In this document: positions 8,695-16,914 of the stretch, one piece after another
Layout: every line of letters starts with the position of its first letter
How positions within the stretch are numbered: the stretch's first letter is position 1
Assembly: GCA_023663285.1 (NCBI GenBank)
Contig: JAMPHT010000005.1
Location: 29,897 to 93,896 of the forward strand
Length of the DNA: 64,000 nt
Reading direction: 5' to 3'
Source: Bacillota bacterium
Lineage (GTDB): Bacteria > Bacillota > Clostridia > Lachnospirales > Lachnospiraceae
Notes under the pieces: model-generated
Told to the model about the DNA's origin: nothing
Seen by the model: only the letters and a program-made list of their open reading frames with translations
The model's database searches: none
Made by a program: the position numbers and the translations under genes

Positions 8695-9222
8695 ATGATT
8701 GATTGGGAGGAGATAGCAGGCGCCGTTGGAACGGACGAGCTTAAGGAAGCAAAGCTGTGGCTTTTTCAGGAAAATATACGCCTGGAAAACGCACGAAAAG
8801 AGCTTGCCGAGTCCCAGGAAAAGTTTACGAAAGAGAGAGTCCAGTTCCGCAGGGAGTTGGAAGAGATGAATCGCCGCACATTACAGGAGCGGAAACGATT
8901 AAAGGAAGAAAATCTTTTTTTTGAAAAAAAGCTGGCGATCCTGCAGGATGGATTTCGACAGCTGGACGAGGACAGAAAGACCCTTGAGCGTCAGAGACAG
9001 GTCCTTGCGGAGCAGCGGAAGAGAAGTATACAGTATGAAGAGGAAGAGCCGCTGCTGGAGGAAACGGTAAAGCGGCTGTTTGACGGCGTCAACAATCCGC
9101 TGGCACTCAGGAAGAGGCATCGGGATCTGGTCAAGATCTTTCATCCGGACAACCTGTTCGGAGACGCAGCCCTTGTCCAGATGATCAACAAGGAATATGT
9201 CAGAAGGAAAGAAGATGCCTGA
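8695..9222 (+). CDS. Coiled-coil protein with C-terminal J-domain-like segment
   Basis: The 175-residue protein starts MIDWEEIAGAVG after GGAGGATT. Residues about 15-125 are a nearly unbroken charged coiled coil (EMNRRTLQERKRLKEENL). The last 45 residues contain a J-domain-like signature: LRKRHRDLVKIF, the HPD tripeptide at 150-152, then a helix ending MINKEYV, which matches helix II, loop and helix III of DnaJ. HPD is the motif that stimulates the DnaK ATPase. The J-domain sits at the C-terminus rather than the N-terminus. Partner and process unknown. Confidence 0.7.
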   Translation: MIDWEEIAGAVGTDELKEAKLWLFQENIRLENARKELAESQEKFTKERVQFRRELEEMNRRTLQERKRLKEENLFFEKKLAILQDGFRQLDEDRKTLERQRQVLAEQRKRSIQYEEEEPLLEETVKRLFDGVNNPLALRKRHRDLVKIFHPDNLFGDAALVQMINKEYVRRKEDA

Positions 9223-9233
9223 AAAAACGGTAC

Positions 9234-9262
9234 AAAAAAATGCCTGAAATACAGGCATTTTT
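9234..9262. terminator. Bidirectional intrinsic terminator
   Basis: TGCCTG (9241-9246), a 5-base loop and CAGGCA (9252-9257), flanked by an A-run on the left and T-run on the right, form a compact hairpin that can end transcription from both the J-domain gene and rpmB. Confidence 0.85.
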
Positions 9263-9277
9263 AAAGTGTGAAACAAT

Positions 9278-9403
9278 AGATTCATCAAGATGAAGAATGC
9301 CGTACTTCAGGCATTCTTCGACGTAAAGAAAGTCTGCAAAGCAGACTTAGAAGTTCTTTGCGAAACAGCCTCTGCTGTGAGCATTAGAACTTCTCTTTAC
9401 GTT
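9278..9403 (-). repeat. Modular stem-loop element, copy C, directly after rpmB
   Basis: Read on the reverse strand from the rpmB stop: ACGTAAAG, AGAAGTTCT, then a loop with GCTCACAGC-AGAG-GCTGTTTCGC, AGAACTTCT, AAG, a small TCTGC/GCAGA hairpin, and CTTTACGT closing the outer stem. Next is a second hairpin, GAAGAATGCC paired with GGCATTCTTC. Layout and core match copies A and B1, but the outer stem is a different sequence that still pairs. The first base of the element is the last base of the rpmB stop codon. Confidence 0.8.
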
Positions 9404-9587
9404 AGGCGCGTTCCACTCTGCCGGACTTCAGGCAGCTGGTACACACGTGCATTCTCTTAGCGCCGCCATTCACCTTGCACTTTACACTCTTTACGTTTGA
9501 TTTCCAGATTGCATTGCTTCTTCTATGAGAATGGCTCACATTGTTACCGAAATGAACGCCTTTTCCACATACATCACATTTAGCCAT
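9402..9587 (-). CDS. rpmB: 50S ribosomal protein L28
   Basis: The 61-residue protein is a complete L28 with four zinc-type cysteines: CDVC near the N-terminus (residues 4 and 7) and CTSC near the C-terminus, so it is the zinc-binding form. Other signatures are GNNVSHSHRRS and a basic SNVKSVKCKV. A GGAGGTGT ribosome binding site precedes the ATG. It is divergent from the Asp23-DAK2 genes, the arrangement known for rpmB, yloU and yloV in Bacillus. Confidence 0.97.
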   Translation of the reverse strand: MAKCDVCGKGVHFGNNVSHSHRRSNAIWKSNVKSVKCKVNGGAKRMHVCTSCLKSGRVERA

Positions 9588-9643
9588 TTTTACACCTCCT
9601 CGACGTTAGATTGATCCATGTCATAACTCACAGTAACATTGAT

Positions 9644-9672
9644 ATATTAACAGAAATGTCCAAGAAAAGCAA
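9644..9672 (-). promoter_or_regulatory. Promoter of rpmB
   Basis: On the reverse strand TTGCTT (9672-9667), 17 bases and TAATAT (9649-9644) lie about 57 bases upstream of the rpmB start. The forward promoter for the Asp23 gene must be in 9690-9790, where several A/T-rich candidates exist but none stands out. Confidence 0.55.
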
Positions 9673-9816
9673 GCAAAAAATACTTTTTTATTTTTTTTGC
9701 TTTTAATGTTTCCTTTTTCAGGGAAAGCTGTTAAAATACTAATATGTGTCCGTGTGCGATTTTGGTGTAACAAAAATTTTTACTCGGAAATTTATTCGGA
9801 AAGGAAAGGTTATACT

Positions 9817-10176
9817 ATGAAAGGTTCTTCTATGAATACTCATATGGGTAATATTGTCATTGACAATGATGTGATCGCCCAGTATGCCGGCAGCGTTGCG
9901 GTAGAATGCTTTGGCATTGTAGGCATGGCAGGTGTCAGTATGAGGGATGGGCTTGTTCGGCTTTTAAAGATGGACAGTTTGACCAGAGGTATCAGCGTTA
10001 CGCTTAACAATAACAAGCTGACCCTTGATTTTCATGTGATCGTGTCGTATGGCGTCAGCATACTTGCCGTTGCTGACAATCTGATCGACAGCGTAAAGTA
10101 CAAGGTTGAGGAATTTACCGGCATTGAAATCGAAAAGATCAACATATATGTTGACGGTGTCAGAGTGATTGATTAA
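9817..10176 (+). CDS. Asp23/Gls24 family envelope stress protein (YloU-like)
   Basis: The 119-residue product from ATG 9817 (after GGAAAGGAAAGG) carries the Asp23/Gls24 fold: GNIVIDNDVIAQYAG, VECFGIVGMAG and FHVIVSYGVSILAVADNL, ending EKINIYVDGVRV. It is cytoplasmic, in a family often linked to cell envelope stress. A slightly shorter start at 9832 (MNTHMGN) is possible. It precedes the FakA-like gene by 13 bases, as yloU precedes yloV in Bacillus; the function of this conserved pairing is unclear. Confidence 0.85.
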   Translation: MKGSSMNTHMGNIVIDNDVIAQYAGSVAVECFGIVGMAGVSMRDGLVRLLKMDSLTRGISVTLNNNKLTLDFHVIVSYGVSILAVADNLIDSVKYKVEEFTGIEIEKINIYVDGVRVID

Positions 10177-10189
10177 GGAGGGCTTTACC

Positions 10190-11881
10190 GTGAGTTTACA
10201 GCAAATTGACGCTGAGATGTTTTCAAAAATGTTCTTGGCTGCTGCAAAAAGCTTGGAAAATAAAAAAGAATGGATCAACGAACTGAACGTATTTCCTGTT
10301 CCGGATGGGGATACCGGTACAAATATGACAATGACGATCATGTCTGCGGCAAGGGAGGTTTCCGCCCTTGGCAGCTCTGTAAACATGGAATCTCTCTGCA
10401 AGGCGATCTCCAGCGGTTCCCTGCGGGGAGCGAGGGGAAATTCCGGCGTTATCCTGTCTCAGCTGTTCAGGGGATTTACAAAGAGGATCAAGACGGAGAG
10501 CGTCATGACCATTCCCGTACTGGCGGAGGCTTTTGACAAGGCGGTGGAGACGGCTTACAAGGCGGTCATGAAGCCCAAGGAGGGTACTATCCTCACCGTT
10601 GCAAGGGGCGGAGCCGATAAGGCAAAGGAGCTGGCGGCCGAGGGCTGTGAGGATATGGAGACCTTTCTCGGCACAGTGATCGAACACGCGAAATATGTGC
10701 TGAGCCAGACGCCGGAGATGCTTCCGGTGCTGAAGCAGGCAGGCGTAGTGGATTCCGGCGGACAGGGGCTGGTGGAGGTGCTTTCCGGTGCGTTTGACGC
10801 ATATCTGGGCAAAGAGATCGATTTGACAGTCTCGGCAGGGGAAGGTACGGGACGCGGGGCGTCTGCGGATACTAAAGGGGAGGCGGATATCAAATTCGGC
10901 TACTGCACCGAGTTTATCATCATGCTGAACAGGACCTTTAATATCAAGGCGGAGATGGATTTTAAGGCATATCTGGAATCCATCGGTGATTCGATCGTAT
11001 GTGTGACGGATGACGACGTGGTCAAGGTGCATGTACATACCAATGACCCCGGCCTGGCGATACAGAAGGCATTGAAGTATGGTGCGCTTTCCAATTTAAA
11101 GATCGACAATATGCGTCTGGAGCATCAGGAAAAGCTGTTTAAAATGTCGGAAAAGGGACAGCCGGAGGCGATAAAGGCGGCGGAGTCCACGGCGTCAGAG
11201 CCAAAGGCGGCGGAACCGCCTAAGGAATACGGTTTCATTGCCGTTTCTGCCGGAGAGGGCTTAAACGAGATCTTTAAGAGCCTTGGGGTGGATCATATCA
11301 TTGAAGGCGGGCAGACTATGAACCCCAGCACCGAGGACATTTTGAACGCAGTAGATCAGGTGAATGCAAAAACCATATTCATCCTGCCCAACAATAAGAA
11401 TATTATCCTGGCGGCGAACCAGGCGGCTGAACTGACCACGGAAAAGGATCTGCTGGTCATTCCCTCCAAGACTATTCCCCAGGGCATTACGGCAGTTATC
11501 AACTTTGTGCCGGAGCTGTCCCCGGACGAGAATGAGGAAAACATGATAAGAGAGCTTTCCAGTGTAAGCACCGGCCAGGTGACCTATGCTGTCCGGGATA
11601 CCGTGATCGACGACAAGGAAATCAAAAAGGGCGATTACATGGGCATCGGAGATAAAGGGATACTTTCCGTGGGCACTTCCATCAATGAGGTTGCAAAGGC
11701 GGCTGTGGCGGAAATGGTGACGGAGGATTCCGAGCTGATCAGCATTTATTACGGAAGTGATGTGACTGAGGAGGATGCACAGGCTTTCCGCGCTCTGGTG
11801 GAAGAGGCAAACAGCTCCTGTGATGTGGAGCTTCAGTATGGCGGGCAGCCCATTTACTATTATGTGATGTCCGTGGAATAA
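10190..11881 (+). CDS. fakA: DAK2 domain protein, fatty acid kinase catalytic subunit FakA-like
   Basis: FakA phosphorylates exogenous fatty acids held by a DegV-type FakB partner. The 563-residue protein has the nucleotide-binding DhaL/DAK2 motif FPVPDGDTGTNMTMT (residues about 31-45), GARGNSGVILSQLF near 81 and a TPEMLPVLKQAGVVDSGGQG segment near 175, then the FakA middle and C-terminal domains (ILPNNKNIILAA, GDYMGIGD). I start at GTG 10190 because AAGGAGG lies 7 bases before it; an ATG at 10169 overlapping the previous gene is less likely. A DegV gene lies at 15875, a plausible partner though not adjacent. Confidence 0.88.
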   Translation: MSLQQIDAEMFSKMFLAAAKSLENKKEWINELNVFPVPDGDTGTNMTMTIMSAAREVSALGSSVNMESLCKAISSGSLRGARGNSGVILSQLFRGFTKRIKTESVMTIPVLAEAFDKAVETAYKAVMKPKEGTILTVARGGADKAKELAAEGCEDMETFLGTVIEHAKYVLSQTPEMLPVLKQAGVVDSGGQGLVEVLSGAFDAYLGKEIDLTVSAGEGTGRGASADTKGEADIKFGYCTEFIIMLNRTFNIKAEMDFKAYLESIGDSIVCVTDDDVVKVHVHTNDPGLAIQKALKYGALSNLKIDNMRLEHQEKLFKMSEKGQPEAIKAAESTASEPKAAEPPKEYGFIAVSAGEGLNEIFKSLGVDHIIEGGQTMNPSTEDILNAVDQVNAKTIFILPNNKNIILAANQAAELTTEKDLLVIPSKTIPQGITAVINFVPELSPDENEENMIRELSSVSTGQVTYAVRDTVIDDKEIKKGDYMGIGDKGILSVGTSINEVAKAAVAEMVTEDSELISIYYGSDVTEEDAQAFRALVEEANSSCDVELQYGGQPIYYYVMSVE

Positions 11882-12014
11882 GTGTGAGAAGAATTTCTAA
11901 TCGCTCACAGCATAGGCTGTTTCGCGAAGAAATTCTAATCTCACACGGAAGAATCGCAAGGGAAGCGATTCTTCTCATTGATTGTTTGTGCCTGCTGCGC
12001 AGGCATGACGGAAG
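11882..12014 (+). repeat. Modular stem-loop element, copy A, directly after fakA
   Basis: Starting at the base after the TAA of fakA: GTGTGAGA, AGAATTTCT, inner TCGC...GCGA and ACAGC-ATAG-GCTGT, AGAAATTCT, AA, TCTCACAC (outer hairpin 11882-11946). Then GAAGAATCGC-AAGGGAA-GCGATTCTTC (perfect 10-bp stem), then TCATTGATTGTTTG, then TGCCTG-CTGCG-CAGGCA and ATGACGGAAGG. The same four modules in the same order occur at 50582-50761 on the other strand. Confidence 0.85.
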
Positions 12015-12025
12015 GTTACAAAAAG

Positions 12026-12060
12026 CACCTGTCCATTTAAGATATGATGGGCGGGTGTTT
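12026..12060 (+). terminator. Possible terminator before recG
   Basis: CACCTGTCC (12026-12034) can pair as RNA with GGGCGGGTG (12049-12057), two G-U pairs included, followed by TTTCTAT. It lies between element A and recG; the tail is weak. Confidence 0.4.
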
Positions 12061-12101
12061 CTATATTCATGACAATAGAGCTTTAGGGAGGTGCGGCCGG
12101 T

Positions 12102-14159
12102 ATGAATCAGAACACTCCTGTCATGGAATTGAAGGGCGTGGGCGAAAAGACCCGAAAGCTGTTTCAAAAGCTGAATATCGGGACGGTGGGGGAACTGCTG
12201 AAAAGCTATCCCAGGGACTATGAAGTATTCGGGGAGCCGGTGAAGATCGCCGGCACCATACCGGGGGAGGTCTGTGCCGTCTATGGGGCGGTCTCAAGTA
12301 TCCCCGGCGAAAAAAGGGTGCGGAAGCTCACTATACTGAATGTGAATATCGCCGATGAAACCGGAAATATGGGACTGACCTTTTTTAATATGCCTTTTTT
12401 AAAAAAGGTGCTGAAGCCTGGGGGCTTTTATGTGTTCCGCGGAACCGTCCAGAGCAGAGGCAGTTTGCGGCTCATGGAGCAGCCCAGAATATTTTCCCTG
12501 GAGGATTACAGAAAGCAGACCAACTGCCTGATACCGAAATATTCCCTGACAAAGGGTCTTACAGATAAGACCTTCCGCAAGACGGTAAAGCAGGCATTGT
12601 CAAATTACATCTTTGAGGAGGAATATTACCCAGAGAAGCTTTTAGCGGAGTATGAGCTTGCAGGAGAGCAGTGGGCCACGGAAACCATTCATTTCCCGCC
12701 GGACAGGGATTCTCTGGCAAAGGCAAGAAAGCGTCTGGTCTTTGACGAGTTTTTCTCCTTTCTGTTCCTGCTTCGACAGAACAAGCGCTTCAGCGATGGG
12801 CTGGAAAACCGCTATCGGATGTTTGAGACTGCAGACACGGTGCGTTTTCTGGAACAGCTGCCCTTTCCCCTGACCAGGGCGCAGAAGAAGGTGTGGCAGG
12901 AGATTCGGGACGATCTGGGTGGAAGCTATTGCATGAACCGGCTGATACAGGGGGATGTGGGCTCAGGAAAGACCATTCTGGCGGTGCTTTCCCTGTTGAT
13001 GGCGGCGGCCAACGGATACCAGGGAGCCCTTATGGCCCCCACAGAGGTCCTGGCCATGCAGCACTATGAGACGATCTGCGAATATGTGGAAAAATACGGC
13101 GTCGCTTTCCGGCCCGTTCTGCTGGTAGGCTCCATGACCGCTAAAGAAAAAAGAGAGATCTATGAAAAGATCGCTTCAGGGGAGGCCAATCTTGTCATCG
13201 GCACCCATGCCCTGATCCAGGCGAAGGTGGCGTATAAAGCCCTGGCCCTGGTGGTGACAGACGAGCAGCACCGCTTTGGGGTCCGCCAGCGGGAATCCCT
13301 TGCGGAAAAGGGGGAAAGTCCCCATATCCTTGTCATGAGCGCTACCCCCATCCCCAGGACCCTTGCCATTATTCTTTATGGGGACCTTCATATTTCCGTG
13401 ATCGATGAGCTGCCTGCAAACCGCCTGCCCATCAAAAACTGCGTGGTGAACACATCCTATCGGCCTAAGGCATATCAGTTTATTGCAGGCCAGGTGCAGG
13501 AGGGCCGTCAGGTGTACGTCATCTGTCCCCAGGTGGAGGAAGGGGAGATGGAGGATCTGGAAAATGTGGTGGATTACGCGGAAAAGCTGAAAAATATCCT
13601 GCCGCCTCAAATCAACGTTGCCTATCTGCACGGTAAAATGCGTCCGGCGGACAAAAACCGCATCATGGAGGAGTTCGGAGCCCATACCATAGATGTGCTG
13701 GTGTCCACTACGGTGATCGAGGTGGGGATCAATGTCCCCAATGCAACCGTGATGATGGTGGAGAACGCGGAGCGTTTCGGCCTTGCCCAGCTTCACCAGC
13801 TGAGAGGGCGCGTGGGCAGGGGGGAATATCAGAGCTACTGTATTTTTGTCAGCGCCCAAGAGAACAAAGATACCATGGAACGCCTTCAGATACTGAACAA
13901 GTCCAACGACGGATTCTTTATCGCCTCCGAGGATCTGAAGCTGCGGGGGCCGGGGGATATGTTCGGCATAAGACAGAGCGGCGAATTTTCCTTCCGGATG
14001 GGAGATATATACACGGACGCCGCTGTATTGAAGCAGGCGTCTGACGCCATCGACAGACTGCTTCGGACAGATCCAGAGCTGCAGCTGCCGGAGCATGAGA
14101 GACTGCGGCGGCACTTAGCGGAGGTTTCCGCAGTCAGTGTTGACTTTCGGAGCATTTAA
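12102..14159 (+). CDS. recG: ATP-dependent DNA helicase RecG
   Basis: RecG remodels stalled forks and branched DNA. The 685-residue protein has an N-terminal wedge/OB region (VGEKTRKLFQKLNIGTVGEL), Walker A GDVGSGKT (residues about 284-291), the MAPTEVLAMQH motif, DEQH (near 387) with FGVRQRE, the SATPIPRTLA motif, and the C-terminal LVSTTVIEVGINVPNA, QLHQLRGRVGRG and RGPGDMFGIRQSG motifs. All helicase motifs are intact. The start has TTTAGGGAGGTG upstream. It may be read from its own promoter, since a structured element and a hairpin separate it from fakA. Confidence 0.97.
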   Translation: MNQNTPVMELKGVGEKTRKLFQKLNIGTVGELLKSYPRDYEVFGEPVKIAGTIPGEVCAVYGAVSSIPGEKRVRKLTILNVNIADETGNMGLTFFNMPFLKKVLKPGGFYVFRGTVQSRGSLRLMEQPRIFSLEDYRKQTNCLIPKYSLTKGLTDKTFRKTVKQALSNYIFEEEYYPEKLLAEYELAGEQWATETIHFPPDRDSLAKARKRLVFDEFFSFLFLLRQNKRFSDGLENRYRMFETADTVRFLEQLPFPLTRAQKKVWQEIRDDLGGSYCMNRLIQGDVGSGKTILAVLSLLMAAANGYQGALMAPTEVLAMQHYETICEYVEKYGVAFRPVLLVGSMTAKEKREIYEKIASGEANLVIGTHALIQAKVAYKALALVVTDEQHRFGVRQRESLAEKGESPHILVMSATPIPRTLAIILYGDLHISVIDELPANRLPIKNCVVNTSYRPKAYQFIAGQVQEGRQVYVICPQVEEGEMEDLENVVDYAEKLKNILPPQINVAYLHGKMRPADKNRIMEEFGAHTIDVLVSTTVIEVGINVPNATVMMVENAERFGLAQLHQLRGRVGRGEYQSYCIFVSAQENKDTMERLQILNKSNDGFFIASEDLKLRGPGDMFGIRQSGEFSFRMGDIYTDAAVLKQASDAIDRLLRTDPELQLPEHERLRRHLAEVSAVSVDFRSI

Positions 14160-14197
14160 CGATAAAATAAGTATAATCTATTACAGGGAGTGGTCAC

Positions 14198-15772
14198 ATG
14201 GGAATTTATTCTAATCCGGGGAATGAAGGCTTCCAACGGGCAGTCCGTTCTGAAATCTATGTGGATAAAACAGGACTGATCGCTTATACAAATAAATATC
14301 TGAATACGGAGCAGCAATTTATTTGTGTCAGCAGGCCCAGGCGCTTTGGCAAATCCATGGCGCTTAATATGCTGGCCGCTTATTACAGCAGCGGCTGTGA
14401 TTCCCGGAAGCTTTTTGAAGGACTGGAAATAAGAATGAGTCCGGATTTCGAGGAGCATTTGAATCAGTATGATGTGATATTCTTAAATATGCAGCATTTT
14501 TTGATTGGTGCGAAAAATAGAGATGTAACAGATTATCTGGAACAGGAGGTTCTGGAGGAGCTTCAGGAAGAATACGGAACATTTATTACTAAGCCTGATA
14601 TCCGGCTTGCTGACGCATTGAAAAAAATTTACTCCAAAACACATAAAAAATTTGTGTTTCTGATCGACGAGTGGGACTGTGTGATGAGGGAGCGTCAGGA
14701 GTCGGAAAACCTTCAGAAGCAATATCTTGACTTTTTGAGGAATCTGCTGAAGGATCAGCCCTATGTGGCCCTTGCCTATATGACTGGCATCCTGCCGGTA
14801 AAAAAGTACGGGCAGCATTCTGCCTTGAATATGTTCTGGGAATATTCCATGATAGACCAGAGCTTCTTTGAAAAATACACCGGCTTTACGGAGGATGAAG
14901 TAGAGGCGCTGTGTAAGCGTTACGATATGGATTTCAGCGAAGCGGGCAGCTGGTATGACGGCTATCGGTTTACGGGTTTTAAGCATATTTATAATCCGAA
15001 GTCTGTGGTGGAAGCCATGCACCGCCGCCGGTTTTCCAACTACTGGACCTCTACGGAGACCTATGACGCCCTGAAAATCTATATGGATATGGATTTTGAC
15101 GGCCTGCGGGCGGACATTGTACAAATGCTGGGCGGGGAATGCGTCAGTGTCAATACGGCCAGCTTTCAGAACGATATGCGCAATTTCAGGACAAAGGATG
15201 ATGTGCTGACCTTGTTGATCCACCTTGGATATCTGGGGTATGACCCGGAGACAGGGGAAGCCTTTATCCCCAACAGGGAGATCATTGGAGAATTTGAAAA
15301 TGCCATGAGCGTAGGCGGATGGCCGGAAATCATGCGTATTCTGAAGGCTTCGGAAAAGCTGCTGGAGGATACCTTGCGCTGTGATGGGGAAAGTGTGGCA
15401 GATGGACTGGACAGGATCCATATGGAGGCCGCTTCCATTTTGACCTATAATGATGAAAACTCGTTGAGCTGTGCTATCGGCCTGGCATACTACAGCGCAA
15501 GAAGAGATTACAGGCTGATCCGGGAACTGCCCGCTGGGCGGGGCTTTGCCGACATTGTGTTCCTGCCGCTGCCTGCTTCCGGAAAGCCTGCCCTTGTGGT
15601 GGAGCTAAAATATGATAAATCCGCCGATACAGCCATTCGGCAGATCAAGGAAAGAGGTTATACCCAGGCGCTGGAGGGGTATTCAGGGGAAGTACTGTTG
15701 GTGGGAATCAGCTATGATAAAGATAATCGAAATAAACCTCATAGCTGTGTGATAGAAAAGATAAATTCGTAA
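14198..15772 (+). CDS. AAA-ATPase-like protein with C-terminal PD-(D/E)XK nuclease-like domain
   Basis: The 524-residue protein has an N-terminal AAA-ATPase-like domain with a modified P-loop (VSRPRRFGKSMALN, residues about 45-58), a Walker B-like KFVFLIDEWD near 150 and the segment AYMTGILPVKKYG. The C-terminal region carries PD-(D/E)XK-like features: GFADIVFLP then ALVVELKYDKS, where D, E and K could form the nuclease site. This architecture is common, often multicopy, in gut Clostridia and Bacteroidetes, with no settled role. A GGGAG site precedes the start. It does not sit in an obvious defence cluster. Confidence 0.8.
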   Translation: MGIYSNPGNEGFQRAVRSEIYVDKTGLIAYTNKYLNTEQQFICVSRPRRFGKSMALNMLAAYYSSGCDSRKLFEGLEIRMSPDFEEHLNQYDVIFLNMQHFLIGAKNRDVTDYLEQEVLEELQEEYGTFITKPDIRLADALKKIYSKTHKKFVFLIDEWDCVMRERQESENLQKQYLDFLRNLLKDQPYVALAYMTGILPVKKYGQHSALNMFWEYSMIDQSFFEKYTGFTEDEVEALCKRYDMDFSEAGSWYDGYRFTGFKHIYNPKSVVEAMHRRRFSNYWTSTETYDALKIYMDMDFDGLRADIVQMLGGECVSVNTASFQNDMRNFRTKDDVLTLLIHLGYLGYDPETGEAFIPNREIIGEFENAMSVGGWPEIMRILKASEKLLEDTLRCDGESVADGLDRIHMEAASILTYNDENSLSCAIGLAYYSARRDYRLIRELPAGRGFADIVFLPLPASGKPALVVELKYDKSADTAIRQIKERGYTQALEGYSGEVLLVGISYDKDNRNKPHSCVIEKINS

Positions 15773-15874
15773 AGATAAATTTGCAAAAACAGTAGTCGGG
15801 AAATACAACTTATGTTATACTTTATTACAGGATTTTGACTGCTGAGGAGAAAGCAAAAAAGCGAGGATAAACTT

Positions 15875-16744
15875 ATGTCTACTATTGCAATCGTCACCGA
15901 CAGTAACAGCGGCATTACCCAGGCTGCATCCAAGGAGCTGGGCATATATGTGTTGCCCATGCCATTTATGATCAATGATCAGACCTTTTATGAGGATATC
16001 GATCTGACCCAGGAACAGTTTTATGAGAAACTGGCCTCCGGCGCGGATATTTGCACCAGCCAGCCTTCTCCTGAGTCTGTTATGGAATTATGGGATGAGC
16101 TTTTAAAGGATCATGACGAGATCGTGCATATTCCTATGAGCAGCGGGCTTTCAGGCTCCTGCCAGAGCGCCATTATGCTTGCGGAGGATTATGAGGGGCG
16201 GGTACAGGTGGTAAACAACCAGCGGATTTCCGTGACCCAGCGCCAGTCCTGCCTGGATGCGAAGCTTCTCGCCTCGAAGGGAATGAATGCAAAGAAGATA
16301 AAGGAGGCTCTGGAGGCTGATCGGTTCAACAGCAGCATCTATATTATGCTGGATACTCTGTACTACCTGAAAAAGGGTGGCAGGATCACTCCCGCCGCGG
16401 CTGCCATCGGCACTATGCTGAAGCTGAAGCCGGTGCTGCAGATCCAGGGGGAAAAGCTGGATGCTTTCTCCAAGGCGAGAACCGTGAGCCAGGGGAAAAA
16501 TACCATGATAAACGCGGTCAGAAGCGATATGGAGAACCGTTTTGGCGGCGCTCCTGACCCCAAGAAGCACTGGATCTCCATGGCTTACACCTATAACCGC
16601 GAGGCGGGAGAGGCATTTCGCGCAGAGGTACAGGAAGCGTTTCCCGGCTTTGATATCCATATGGATCCCCTTTCCTTAAGCGTGGCCTGCCATATCGGCC
16701 CCGGCGCGCTGGCAGTGACCTGCTCGAAAAAGATAGAAGCATGA
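15875..16744 (+). CDS. DegV family fatty-acid-binding protein (FakB-like)
   Basis: DegV proteins bind a fatty acid that FakA phosphorylates. The 289-residue product has the family signatures IVTDSNSGITQAAS near the N-terminus, ICTSQPSPESVMELWDELL near residue 66, IPMSSGLSGSCQSAIMLA near 90, and YYLKKGGRITPAAAAIGTML near 170, ending HIGPGALAVTC. It is full length. The start follows GCGAGGATAAAC, a weak ribosome binding site. The FakA-type gene lies 4 kb upstream on the same strand. Confidence 0.93.
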   Translation: MSTIAIVTDSNSGITQAASKELGIYVLPMPFMINDQTFYEDIDLTQEQFYEKLASGADICTSQPSPESVMELWDELLKDHDEIVHIPMSSGLSGSCQSAIMLAEDYEGRVQVVNNQRISVTQRQSCLDAKLLASKGMNAKKIKEALEADRFNSSIYIMLDTLYYLKKGGRITPAAAAIGTMLKLKPVLQIQGEKLDAFSKARTVSQGKNTMINAVRSDMENRFGGAPDPKKHWISMAYTYNREAGEAFRAEVQEAFPGFDIHMDPLSLSVACHIGPGALAVTCSKKIEA

Positions 16745-16787
16745 GCAGTTTCATACTAATTCTTTTACCGTATCTTGTAGTTTTTCT

Positions 16788-16816
16788 TTTACAAAACACT
16801 AAATCTATGATATAAT
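16788..16816 (+). promoter_or_regulatory. Promoter with extended -10
   Basis: TTTACA (16788-16793), 17 bases and TATAAT (16811-16816) preceded by TGA form a good sigma-A promoter upstream of the NUDIX gene. A second TATGATATAATG occurs near 16886-16896, so the -10 segment is duplicated. Confidence 0.55.
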
Positions 16817-16897
16817 GAGCGTTAGCGAGAAGAATGAGCTTGCTCATTCGGCGAGCGGCGAATGGCGATCATAAATCGAAGATTTATGATATAATGA
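16801..16897 (+). repeat. Hairpin-rich segment flanked by a duplicated -10 sequence
   Basis: The sequence TATGATATAATGA occurs at about 16806 and again at about 16885. Between them lie GAATGAGC-TT-GCTCATTC (perfect 8-bp hairpin) and ATCATAAATC-GAA-GATTTATGAT (perfect 10-bp hairpin). The layout looks like a small inserted structured element that copied part of the promoter at its ends. Confidence 0.5.
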
Positions 16898-16914
16898 TTC
16901 CAGAGGAAAACAGA

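Noticed and set aside
14198-15772. A defence island around the AAA/PD-(D/E)XK gene
   Set aside because: Its neighbours are recG and degV, both core genes; nothing else of defence type is near.
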